The notes below the pieces were generated by a model, which was not told where the DNA came from, ran no database searches, and was given only the letters and a program-made list of their open reading frames with translations. The position numbers and the translations under genes are program-made. A stretch of 64,000 nt of DNA, taken from the NCBI GenBank assembly GCA_025464975.1, contig JAODMT010000004.1, positions 62,001 to 126,000 on the forward strand, given 5' to 3'. The stretch comes from Microbacteriaceae bacterium (lineage in GTDB: Bacteria; Actinomycetota; Actinomycetes; Actinomycetales; Microbacteriaceae). Position 1 is the stretch's first letter; every line of letters begins with the position of its first letter. Shown here one piece after another: positions 42,884 to 51,079 of the stretch.

Positions 42884-44647
42884 TCAGGCGCGAAACGCCG
42901 AGTTCAGCACCGCGGGGAGCCTTGCGACGGAGGGATGCGCCGCGAACCGGTAGAGCAGCCGTCCGGTCTCTCGAGCCGTTCTGGCGCTCGCGAACCACGG
43001 CGGCTTGGGTGAAAGCGCGAACTCGCCGTGAGCGATCGAGCGGGGGAACGGCCGGAACGGCCCGCGCACCACCGTCCGTTCGGCACCGTCGAGCAAGAAC
43101 GCGTTGTGCACGATCCCAATGCCGCTCTGAACGTTTTGGAGGCTATGCCCGGGGAATGCGCCCCAGGTCGCGCCGGCGGTCAGGAAGCCGACCGCGGACC
43201 AGGCGTTTACGGCGATAGTGCCGTACTCCAGTCGGGCGATGGCCGTCTCGAACGCGCTCCCGAGTCGCCTGATTGTGCTCGGGAGGGCGAGGATGTTCGC
43301 GCCGAGCGTGCCGAGGAAATCGCGATTGACGCGCTCGACCGCGGCGTCGAGGAATGCGGCACCGGTGCCCGGGATCTCGACGACACCGAGGACGGGCGAG
43401 AAGTACTCGGTCGATTGCAGGGCCGTTGCGTCGTCATCCGCCCCGATGCTCACGAGCAGACGGTCGCCGACCGTGCCGAGCCGTTCGGCTCGCGGATAGG
43501 ACGCGGATGCCCGGGCGGCACGGTCGCCGCTTCCCGGATACCACCCGGCTCGATCGGGTGCCGAGGCGAGCGCCGTTCGAAGTTCGGCGAGAAACGCCTC
43601 TTTCTGCGGCCAGTCGGAGCTCAGCACGACGATCTGGCCCGCGATGCAGTTGAATCCGCCGTTGTGCAGTCGCTGGGTTGCGACATGCTCGGCCTGGAAC
43701 TTCAGGTCTGCCGTCGACCACGCGCCGGGCACCACGATCACGGGGGCGACCCCGCCGAGCTCGCTCGTAATCGGCTTCTGCAGCAACGGGACCCCGGCGG
43801 ACTTTCGGCCCTCCGCCCCCTCACCGGATCCCCAGACGACGAGGTCGTGAGTCGCGGCGGAGCCCGTGATGTGCACGTGTGAGATGCCGGGGTGGTGGGC
43901 GAGATACCCGCCAACGTCCGCGCCCCCGGAGACGATGCGCAGAAGGCCGAGCTCGATGAGCGGACGGAAGGCCGCCGCGAACGGTTCAGCCAGCAGATCC
44001 ATCACCGGGTTGAGCTTGAGCACGGTCACCCGGTTGTGAGCGATCAGTTCGTAGAGCACATCCAACGGCGGAATGGAGGTGATGTTCCCCGCCCCGAGCA
44101 CGAGCCCGATTCCGCCGGTCGCCAGCGGAGTGCGGGCCCCGAGTCCCGCCGTCGCGCGGACGGTCTCCGCGGCGATGCCCGGCTTCATCCACACTTCGGC
44201 GCTGAATCCGTGAAGCAGGACGCCGTCATACGCTGTCGAGGGCAGCACCGGGACGGTCACCCGGTTGCCGGGCGCAGTCCCCAATTTTTTCCGCTCGATC
44301 GGGCTGGCTCCGCCGGCCAGGGCGGAGATCGATGTGCCAAGCGCCGCAAGGGCCGAGAGAACGCTGTACGGCCCGGTAATCCATTCCTCGCCGACGTAGG
44401 GGGAATCCGGGTCGAGCGCCTTCATCCGAACGGCTGCGTCAACCCACCACTCCGCTTCGGCGGCGACGGAGGCGTGCACCCTGGCGAGCAGATGCGCCCT
44501 CTCACGCAGCGAAGTGGCGGCCCACAGCTCTTCTCCCGCGGCAAGGTCGGAGATGGCGGCGTCGAGCTGTCGCCGGCCCGCGTCATCCAATGGGGCTGTT
44601 CGGGCACCCTCGCTTGCGGCGGGCCCCGTCTGTTCTGTCGTGGCCAT
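42884..44647 (-). CDS. Aldehyde dehydrogenase family protein
   Basis: 587 residues from the ATG at 44647, longer than the usual ~480-500. The catalytic cysteine is in NGGFNCIAGQIVVL and the general-base glutamate in TSELGGVAPVIVV. NAD-binding LVLGAGNITSIPPLDVLYEL replaces the common PWNFP wording, so this belongs to a divergent branch. Substrate unknown. It lies 42 bp from the acyl-CoA ligase gene and on the same strand, and with the thiolase forms a likely degradation cluster. Confidence 0.85.
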   Translation of the reverse strand: MATTEQTGPAASEGARTAPLDDAGRRQLDAAISDLAAGEELWAATSLRERAHLLARVHASVAAEAEWWVDAAVRMKALDPDSPYVGEEWITGPYSVLSALAALGTSISALAGGASPIERKKLGTAPGNRVTVPVLPSTAYDGVLLHGFSAEVWMKPGIAAETVRATAGLGARTPLATGGIGLVLGAGNITSIPPLDVLYELIAHNRVTVLKLNPVMDLLAEPFAAAFRPLIELGLLRIVSGGADVGGYLAHHPGISHVHITGSAATHDLVVWGSGEGAEGRKSAGVPLLQKPITSELGGVAPVIVVPGAWSTADLKFQAEHVATQRLHNGGFNCIAGQIVVLSSDWPQKEAFLAELRTALASAPDRAGWYPGSGDRAARASASYPRAERLGTVGDRLLVSIGADDDATALQSTEYFSPVLGVVEIPGTGAAFLDAAVERVNRDFLGTLGANILALPSTIRRLGSAFETAIARLEYGTIAVNAWSAVGFLTAGATWGAFPGHSLQNVQSGIGIVHNAFLLDGAERTVVRGPFRPFPRSIAHGEFALSPKPPWFASARTARETGRLLYRFAAHPSVARLPAVLNSAFRA

Positions 44648-44731
44648 CAATCCCCCTCGATCGCTGCCAGTGCTGCGGGCGCCAGTGACCCCCGCTCATC
44701 TTCCGACTCTACGCGAAGGTGAAGGGTCGAG

Positions 44732-45898
44732 TCACAGGCGCTCGATGATGGTCGCGTTCGCCATGCCGCCGCCCTCGCACATCGTCTGCAGGCCGTACCG
44801 ACCGCCGGTGGACTCGAGGTGATTCAGCATCGTGGCGAGGAGCTTCGTTCCCGACGCGCCGAGCGGATGCCCGAGGGCTATTGCGCCGCCTCGAGGGTTG
44901 AGCTTGGCCGGGTCGGCTCCGGTCTCCTCGAGCCAGGCGAGCGGCACGGGGGCGAAGGCCTCGTTGACCTCGTAGGTGTCGAGGTCCTCGATGGTGAGTC
45001 CGGCCCTGGCAAGCACCTTCTGCGTCGCGGGGATGATGCCGGTGAGCATGAGCAGCGGGTCGCTGCCAACCACCGAGAACGCGTGGAGTCGGGCTCGAGC
45101 TCGTAGGCCGAGCTGTGCAGCCTTTTCTTCGCTCATGATGAGAGCGGCGGAGGCGCCGTCGGACAGGGGGGACGAGTTTCCGGGCGTGATCACCCACTCG
45201 ATCTGCGGGAACCGCTCGGCGAATCGCTCGGAGTAGAACGCGGGCTTGAGGCCGCCGAGGCCTTCGGCGGTCGTCGATGGGCGGATCGTCTCGTCGGAGT
45301 ACAGGCGCGCCATCGGGACGAGTTCATCGTCGAAGCATCCGGCCGCTTGCGCTGCGGCGGCGCGGGCATGGGACTCGGCGGAGTAGTCGTCGAGCTGCGC
45401 GCGGGAGAAGCCCCACTTGCTCGAGACCAGTTCGGCGGAGATTCCCTGGCCGACCAGTCCGCCGGGGTATCGCTCGGCGACCTGCTCACCGTAGATGTCC
45501 TCGCCGAGGGTGGAGAAGCCGATTGGATTGCTGCTCATCGACTCCACCCCGCACGCGATGGCGATGTCGTAGCTGCCCGAGAGGATGCCCTGTGCGGCGA
45601 AGCTGACCGCCTGCTGGCTCGAGCCACACTGCCGGTCGATCGTCGTTCCGGGAACGTGCTCCGGAAAACCGGCACCGAGTACGGCGTTTCGAGTGACGTT
45701 GTAGGTCTGTTTTCCGGCCTGTGAGACGCATCCGCCGATCACGTCGTCGATCAGCGCCGGGTCGAGGCTGTTGCGTTCGACGAGTGCCCGTAGGGTGCTC
45801 GCGAGCAGGTCTACCGGATGCATGTCGCTCAGCCCGCCGCCGGGCTTGCCTCGCGCGGAGGGGGTGCGAATAACGTCGACGATCACTGCGCTGGTCAT
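44732..45898 (-). CDS. Acetyl-CoA acyltransferase (thiolase)
   Basis: 388 residues. The acyl-enzyme cysteine is C91 (DRQCGSSQQAV), with the catalytic GHPLGASGTK histidine and the C-terminal CEGGGMANATI cysteine. It cleaves 3-oxoacyl-CoA, or condenses acetyl-CoA, in beta-oxidation-type pathways. It is the first gene of the minus-strand run thiolase, aldehyde dehydrogenase, acyl-CoA ligase. The chain-length preference cannot be judged. Confidence 0.93.
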   Translation of the reverse strand: MTSAVIVDVIRTPSARGKPGGGLSDMHPVDLLASTLRALVERNSLDPALIDDVIGGCVSQAGKQTYNVTRNAVLGAGFPEHVPGTTIDRQCGSSQQAVSFAAQGILSGSYDIAIACGVESMSSNPIGFSTLGEDIYGEQVAERYPGGLVGQGISAELVSSKWGFSRAQLDDYSAESHARAAAAQAAGCFDDELVPMARLYSDETIRPSTTAEGLGGLKPAFYSERFAERFPQIEWVITPGNSSPLSDGASAALIMSEEKAAQLGLRARARLHAFSVVGSDPLLMLTGIIPATQKVLARAGLTIEDLDTYEVNEAFAPVPLAWLEETGADPAKLNPRGGAIALGHPLGASGTKLLATMLNHLESTGGRYGLQTMCEGGGMANATIIERL

Positions 45899-45965
45899 GG
45901 CTGACTTCCCTGTCGGACAAACTTTCAGTGCACCCCCAGAATAGGCGCCCTGGCTCGCGGAACGC

Positions 45966-46553
45966 TTAATTTCGAACGCGCAGACGCATCACCGCACGCC
46001 CGTGAGACGGTCGGGAACCGATCTCGAACCCGGCTCCCTCGAACAGGGAAATCGTGCCGTGGTAAAGCACGGATGCGGTCGCCTCTCGTTCCGTCGGGTC
46101 GACGGGATAGCCCTCGATTACGGATGCTCCCCGTGACCTGGCATGGTCGACGGCCGCTCTGACCAGCGCGTTGGCGACCCCACGGCGGCGAAAGTTTGTC
46201 CGGACCACGAAACACGTGATGGCCCACACGGTCTCGTCGGCCGGATCCTCCGTGCTGCCGCCCGTGACCACCCGGGATCGCAGCAGGCTGGGATAGCGCG
46301 GCCGGGGCTCGACGGCGCACCACCCAACCGCCTCGCCGTCGAGATACGCGATGAGCCCAGGTGAGCCATCCTGAACCTGTTCGGAAAGTCGCGCCTGTCG
46401 GTCGGCCGACGACCCGGCGCGCCACTCGGCACCGTTCAGCTTGAAGAATTGGCACCAACAGCCTGCGGGGTCCCCTCTCGTTTGGAACACCAGGCGCACG
46501 TCGTCCCAGGGAACGTCGGACACCGGGACCGTTCGCACAGTGGATTCGGCCAT
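45966..46553 (-). CDS. GNAT-family N-acetyltransferase
   Basis: 195 residues. Acetyl-CoA-binding motif A is recognisable as TNFRRRGVANALVRAAVDHA with the preceding VWAITCFVV strand, and GLIAYLDGEAVGWCAVEPRPRY precedes it. The N-terminal half carries GDPAGCWCQFFK, common in actinobacterial GNATs of unknown substrate. It stands alone between the thiolase and an MBL-fold gene. Confidence 0.88.
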   Translation of the reverse strand: MAESTVRTVPVSDVPWDDVRLVFQTRGDPAGCWCQFFKLNGAEWRAGSSADRQARLSEQVQDGSPGLIAYLDGEAVGWCAVEPRPRYPSLLRSRVVTGGSTEDPADETVWAITCFVVRTNFRRRGVANALVRAAVDHARSRGASVIEGYPVDPTEREATASVLYHGTISLFEGAGFEIGSRPSHGRAVMRLRVRN

Positions 46554-46627
46554 CGTGGGTGTGTCCTCCCTCTTTCCTCTGGTCGTCCCTCAGTGCGACT
46601 GCGACCGGGACGAGTCGCTGCGCGCCG

Positions 46628-47266
46628 CTACAGGTCGAGCGACTGCCCGGGCTCCAACCCGACGTATTCGCCGCCGCCCTGCTCGACCGCCCACTTGATG
46701 CGGTCGCCGCCAAGGCTCTTGCCTGCGGTGGATAGCAACATCTCGTGCGTCGGAAAGGCCCGGCGCGGCTTGACAGCGAGCACGAAGTCGATGGTCTCGC
46801 CGATCTTCAGCCAAGGGGCGCCGACCGGCGCGGCGAGCACGTCCACGGACACGTCCTCCGGAACGGTGAAGGAATCGCCCGCGTAGTACAGCGAGTCGTT
46901 GATCAAGACGCCGACGTTGTCGACGACGGGGATGGACTCGTGGATGACGGCGTGCTTTTCGCCGAAGAAGCGAAGCGTGAAGGGGTCGATCTCGACGGAG
47001 TCGCCGCCGCGGACGACCGTGACGTCGAAGTCCGTTGCGGCGAGAGCGACGCCCTCCGGGCCATACACGGTCGCGTCGGGATTGCGCTCGAGAATGTGCG
47101 TGAGCTGGTCCGAGGTCCAGTGGTCGCCATGCTCATGCGTGATCACGATGCCGACGACGTTGTTCAGTCCGACGAGGGCGGTGGTGAAGGAGCCCGGATC
47201 GACCACGAGCACCTTCCCCGCGGCTTCGAGGATCAGGCAGGCATGTTCTTGTTTCGTTACTCGCAT
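46628..47266 (-). CDS. MBL-fold metal-dependent hydrolase
   Basis: 212 residues from the ATG at 47266, giving the N-terminus MRVTKQEHACLILEAAGKVLVVDPG. The di-metal signature HEHGDHWTSDQ (HxHxDH) is intact; YAGDSF and the late THEMLLSTAGK histidine complete the site. It resembles UPF0173/YtnP-like small hydrolases whose substrates are unknown. It is divergent from the copper ATPase gene, with the CsoR-like palindrome 36 bp upstream of its start, so it may share that control. Confidence 0.87.
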   Translation of the reverse strand: MRVTKQEHACLILEAAGKVLVVDPGSFTTALVGLNNVVGIVITHEHGDHWTSDQLTHILERNPDATVYGPEGVALAATDFDVTVVRGGDSVEIDPFTLRFFGEKHAVIHESIPVVDNVGVLINDSLYYAGDSFTVPEDVSVDVLAAPVGAPWLKIGETIDFVLAVKPRRAFPTHEMLLSTAGKSLGGDRIKWAVEQGGGEYVGLEPGQSLDL

Positions 47267-47301
47267 GCTGCCGACTGTACTCCGCGCCGTCCCTTGAATA
47301 A

Positions 47302-47319
47302 GGTACCCCCGGGGGGTAT
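47302..47319. promoter_or_regulatory. CsoR-like palindromic operator
   Basis: GGTACCCCCGGGGGGTAT: a TACCCCC/GGGGGGTA palindrome of the form bound by CsoR-type copper repressors. It lies 42 bp upstream of the copper P-type ATPase and 36 bp upstream of the divergent MBL-fold gene. No csoR gene is adjacent. Confidence 0.6.
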
Positions 47320-47360
47320 TGTTGACGGCAGTCAGGCACCAACGAACCCGAAGGCGAAGG

Positions 47361-49484
47361 ATGATGACCAACCACGACATTGTGCGCGCCGACTCGACGA
47401 CGGATGCTGCCGAGCATCCGGAGCACGATCACACCCACGCCGGCCAGCACGACCATGTCGTCCACGACCCGTCCGAACGCGACCGGGCCGAACACGACCA
47501 TGCGAGCCACGAGGGTCACGCCGGCCACGACCCAGCCGTCTTCAAGCGCAAGTTCTGGCTCAGTCTGGCGCTCACGATCCCGACGCTGGTTTTTTCGACG
47601 GGTCTGCAGGACATTCTCGGTCTCGGCGGACCGCGGTTCGCTGGAAGCCAGTACATTCCCGCCGTCTTCGGCGTCGCGCTCTTTCTCTACGGGGGGCTCG
47701 TCTTTCTGAGAAGCGCGGTCGGCGAGCTGCGTTCACGCCAGCCGGGGATGATGACCCTCATTTCGCTTGCGATCGTCGTGGCCCTCGGCTACAGCCTCGC
47801 GGTGACGCTCGGGCTGCCGGGAATGGACTTCTGGTGGGAGCTCTCCACCCTCATCACGATCATGCTGCTCGGGCATTGGATCGAGATGTCCGCCGTCATG
47901 GGAGCGCAAGACGCCCTCGGCGAGCTCGCGAAGCTGCTCCCGGACGAGGCAGAGCTCGTGCACGGCGATCACACGACGACCGTTCCGGTCGAGACCCTCG
48001 CCGTGGGAGACCGGGTGATCGTGCGGCCGGGGGCGACCATCCCGTCCGACGGCGACGTGGTCGACGGGGAATCGGACGTCAACGAATCCCTTCTCACCGG
48101 TGAGTCGACTCCGGTGGACAAGGCGACCGGCGCTCGTGTGATCGCCGGGAGCGTTAACGGTTCCGGCGCGCTGACGGTCCGGGTCGGCAGCGTCGGCGCC
48201 GACACGGCGCTCGCCGGAATCATGAGGCTCGTCGCCGACGCCCAGGCGTCCAAGTCCGGAGCTCAAGTGCTCGCCGACCGGGCGGCGGCTCTGCTGTTCT
48301 ACGTCGCGCTCGGGGCCGCGATCGTCACCCTGGTCATATGGTCGATACTCAGGCCGGATGACCCGGGCTTCGTGCTCGAGCGGGTGGTGAGTGTTCTCGT
48401 CATCGCGTGTCCGCATGCCCTCGGCCTCGCCATTCCGCTCGTCTCACTGATTGCGACGACGAAGGGAGCTCGCGCCGGCATCCTCGTGAAAAACAAGCTG
48501 GCGCTTGAAGACGCGCGACAGCTCGATGTCGTGCTGTTCGACAAGACGGGAACCCTCACCGAGGGCCGCCAAGGAGTCGTCGACGTGGTCACGACCGCCG
48601 CCGCGACGCCGGAAGAGTTATTGCGGCTCGCGGCGTCCGTCGAGGCGAAGTCCGAGCATCCGATAGCGCGGGCCATCGTCGCGCACGCCACCGAGTCGGG
48701 CATTCGAGTGCCGCGGTCGACCAAATTCCGGGCCCTGGCCGGTCGCGGAGCCGAAGCAACCGTCGCGGGGCGCGTGGTGACCGTCGCGAGTCAGCGGGTT
48801 GCCATCGAGCGCGGAATCATCCTCGAACCGGACCTCGTTCTCGGCGGCCGAGAGCGGGGCGCGCAGGGCAAGACCGTCGTCTTCGTACTCGTCGACAATG
48901 TTGCGTTCGGCCTGATCGCGCTCGCTGACGTCATTCGCCCGGAGTCGGCCGAGGCGGTGTCGCGACTCAAGCGACGCGGTGTTCGGGTTGCGATGCTTAC
49001 CGGCGACTCTCGCGAGGTGGGCAACTGGGTCGCGGCGGAGCTTGGCATCGACGAGGTATTCGCCGAGGTGCTGCCCGGGCAGAAGGCCGACGTTGTTGCG
49101 ACGCTGAAGCGGGATGGGGCGAAGGTCGGGATGGTTGGCGACGGCGTCAACGACGCTCCGGCGCTCACCGGTGCGGATGTCGGGATCGCGATCGGGGCCG
49201 GCACGGACGTCGCGATCGAGTCGGCCGGAATCGTGCTCGCGTCGAGCGACCCGCGCGGGGTCGCGGACATCCTCGCCCTGAGCCAGGCCACCTACCGCAA
49301 GGAACTCCAGAACCTGTGGTGGGCCGCCGGATACAACGTGCTCGGCATCCCGCTTGCGGCCGGCGCGCTGTTCGGAGTCGGTGTGCTTCTCGCGCCGGCG
49401 CTCGCCGCGGTCTTCATGTCGGCATCCACGATCGTCGTGGCAATCAACGCGCAGCTGCTGCGTCGCGTCCGGCTCGCGAGGTAG
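47361..49484 (+). CDS. CPH-type (CopB-like) copper-translocating P-type ATPase
   Basis: 707 residues from the ATG at 47361 (a second ATG follows at once). The first ~65 residues are His/Asp-rich (HDHTHAGQHDHVVHD), a soft metal-binding tail in place of CxxC domains. The core shows LLTGEST, the transmembrane metal site CPHALG, the phosphorylation motif DKTGTLTEG, EHPIARAI and GDGVNDAPAL. The CPH class (P1B-3) exports copper or silver. Upstream lies a CsoR-like palindrome. Eight membrane helices are expected. Confidence 0.95.
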   Translation: MMTNHDIVRADSTTDAAEHPEHDHTHAGQHDHVVHDPSERDRAEHDHASHEGHAGHDPAVFKRKFWLSLALTIPTLVFSTGLQDILGLGGPRFAGSQYIPAVFGVALFLYGGLVFLRSAVGELRSRQPGMMTLISLAIVVALGYSLAVTLGLPGMDFWWELSTLITIMLLGHWIEMSAVMGAQDALGELAKLLPDEAELVHGDHTTTVPVETLAVGDRVIVRPGATIPSDGDVVDGESDVNESLLTGESTPVDKATGARVIAGSVNGSGALTVRVGSVGADTALAGIMRLVADAQASKSGAQVLADRAAALLFYVALGAAIVTLVIWSILRPDDPGFVLERVVSVLVIACPHALGLAIPLVSLIATTKGARAGILVKNKLALEDARQLDVVLFDKTGTLTEGRQGVVDVVTTAAATPEELLRLAASVEAKSEHPIARAIVAHATESGIRVPRSTKFRALAGRGAEATVAGRVVTVASQRVAIERGIILEPDLVLGGRERGAQGKTVVFVLVDNVAFGLIALADVIRPESAEAVSRLKRRGVRVAMLTGDSREVGNWVAAELGIDEVFAEVLPGQKADVVATLKRDGAKVGMVGDGVNDAPALTGADVGIAIGAGTDVAIESAGIVLASSDPRGVADILALSQATYRKELQNLWWAAGYNVLGIPLAAGALFGVGVLLAPALAAVFMSASTIVVAINAQLLRRVRLAR

Positions 49485-49523
49485 CCGCCGCCGTGGGGCC
49501 GCCGCGCCTACTCCCTCCCGTCG

Positions 49524-49600
49524 AAAACGCAGGACATCCACCACGAAACCACTTGCAACAGCGCGGATGGGCCGCGTGGGTGGTGAATTTCCTGCGTTTT
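49524..49600. repeat. Dispersed inverted repeat, copy 2
   Basis: Left arm AAAACGCAGGACATCCACCA (49524-49543, next base C) and right arm GTGGTGAATTTCCTGCGTTTT region (49580-49600) are reverse complements with two mismatches, separated by ~35 bp. The same core as copies at 1121-1190 and 50824-50845. Confidence 0.82.
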
Positions 49601-49678
49601 GAGTTGCGTGGGGGACGTGAAGCGGCACAGAGCCGGGCATACTGGGCGGATGACCACTCCAGGGGCGAAGTCGCCGTG

Positions 49679-50578
49679 ATGTCGAACATCGTCGTCGCGA
49701 TCAATCCGACCGCCTCCTTCGGCCGCGGGGAGGTCGTTGGGCCGGCGGTCGTGACCAGCCTCCGGGATTTGGGTCACACCGTCACCGAGCTCACAACGGA
49801 GAGCTACGCCGACCTCCTGTTTCACGCCCGCGCGGCCGTCGCCGAGAAACCGGACGCCCTCGTCGTCGTGGGCGGAGATGGGATGGTCGGCCTCGGAACG
49901 AATCTCGTCGCCGGAACGGCAATCCCCCTCGGCATCATCCCCACCGGAACCGGCAACGACGTTGCCCGCGGCCTGCGGATACCGCTCGACGACGCCGATA
50001 AGGCCGTCGAGGTGGTCGTCGACGCACTCGGCCGCCCGCCGCGAGCAATCGACGCGGTGCTCGTGAAGCGACCCGGCCACGACGACCGATGGTTCGCCGG
50101 AGTGCTGTCCGCCGGGTTCGACGCCGTAGTCAACGAGCGGGCCAACGGGATGTCCTGGCCGCGGGGCAAGAGCCGCTACACGATCGCGCTGCTGCGGGAG
50201 CTGGCCACACTCAAGCCGATCACCTATCGCTTCACCCTCGACGGCGTCGCCTCCGAATCGCCGGCCGTGCTCGTTTCCGTCGGCAACAACACGTCGATCG
50301 GCGGCGGCATGCTCGTCACCCCCGATGCCCTGCTCGACGACGGACTGCTGGATGTTCTCGTGGTCCGCCCACTGTCGCGATTGGAATTCATCCGCATCTT
50401 TCCGCGGGTGTTCTCGGGCACTCACATCACGGATCCGAGAGTCACCATTCACCGCGTGCGACACCTGACGATCGATGCGCCGGACGTTATCGCCTACGCC
50501 GACGGGGAGCGGGTCGGACCGCTTCCCCTCGAGATTCAGATCGTGCCGGCGGCCCTCAACGTGTTGGCCCCGCTCTGA
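49679..50578 (+). CDS. Diacylglycerol kinase family lipid kinase
   Basis: 299 residues from the ATG at 49679, giving the N-terminus MSNIVVAINPTASFGRGEVVG. The ATP-binding signatures of DagK/YegS proteins are present: VVVGGDGMVGLGTNLVAGTAIPLGIIPTGTGND and NNTSIGGGML, with the acidic DALLDDGLLDVLVV region. It would phosphorylate a membrane lipid, diacylglycerol or a sphingoid-like lipid. It is preceded by repeat copy 2 and followed by tRNA-Glu. Confidence 0.92.
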   Translation: MSNIVVAINPTASFGRGEVVGPAVVTSLRDLGHTVTELTTESYADLLFHARAAVAEKPDALVVVGGDGMVGLGTNLVAGTAIPLGIIPTGTGNDVARGLRIPLDDADKAVEVVVDALGRPPRAIDAVLVKRPGHDDRWFAGVLSAGFDAVVNERANGMSWPRGKSRYTIALLRELATLKPITYRFTLDGVASESPAVLVSVGNNTSIGGGMLVTPDALLDDGLLDVLVVRPLSRLEFIRIFPRVFSGTHITDPRVTIHRVRHLTIDAPDVIAYADGERVGPLPLEIQIVPAALNVLAPL

Positions 50579-50644
50579 CTTCTCGGCGACAGACGTTTTG
50601 GCGACGACGGCCCACGTATGGCATACTCGATGAGTTGTCCATAC

Positions 50645-50717
50645 GGCCCCATCGTATAGCGGCCTAGTACGCTGCCCTCTCACGGCGGTAACACCGGTTC
50701 GAATCCGGTTGGGGTCA
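50645..50717 (+). tRNA. tRNA-Glu (anticodon CTC)
   Basis: 73 bases: acceptor GGCCCCA pairs with TGGGGTC, discriminator A. The anticodon loop CTCTCAC gives CTC, with stem CTGCC/GGCGG; the T-arm is CCGG TTCGAAT CCGG. CCA is not encoded. A strong hairpin follows directly. Confidence 0.95.
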
Positions 50718-50725
50718 CAACCGGT

Positions 50726-50766
50726 CCGGAGCCCAGTAATTTGCTGGGCTCCGGGCCTCTTTGTTT
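50726..50766 (+). terminator. Rho-independent terminator after tRNA-Glu
   Basis: Perfect 11-bp arms CCGGAGCCCAG (50726-50736) and CTGGGCTCCGG (50744-50754) with a 7-base loop, followed by a T-rich run (CTCTTTGTTT). Confidence 0.85.
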
Positions 50767-50823
50767 AGCGCCTCCGCTGGGCCTCCGCCAATCCGACTCC
50801 ATTCGGCGAAAAGCGTCCCTTCC

Positions 50824-50845
50824 GTGGTGAATCTCCTGCGTTTTT
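50824..50845. repeat. Dispersed repeat, solo arm (copy 3)
   Basis: GTGGTGAATCTCCTGCGTTT at 50824-50843 is identical in core to the arms of copies 1 and 2. No matching inverted arm is visible within ~100 bp on either side. It follows the tRNA-Glu terminator by 60 bp. Confidence 0.75.
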
Positions 50846-51079
50846 GTGTTCGCCGGGGCCGCACTCGCCGCAAAGACCTTGTCCGTTTGAGCCCTGGCCG
50901 AGTCTGAACCGTTTCTGTGTGTGCTCGCAGAGTGCGGCCGGGAAGTGTGGCTTTCACACAGAAGGGCCGCTCTACTGTGGGACAGGCCTGCGGGGACAAT
51001 GAAAGTCGTCTAGCGAAAACGCCGCTCGAGGCCGTCGTCCCAACCGCCGTGGGACCCGTCAGTAGGGGAGTGCGCCGAC

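Larger units (their letters stand above)
50718..51079. other. Intergenic region between tRNA-Glu and DUF2079 gene
   Basis: 362 bp. It contains the tRNA terminator, a solo arm of the dispersed repeat at 50824-50845 and otherwise no recognised feature. The frame starting at 50917 that runs into the next gene is out of frame with it and looks like a shadow. Confidence 0.6.

Noticed and set aside
49650-49681. Nine-codon ORF (ATG 49650) overlapping the DAG kinase start by TGATG
   Set aside because: Possible leader peptide but too short to separate from chance without conservation data.
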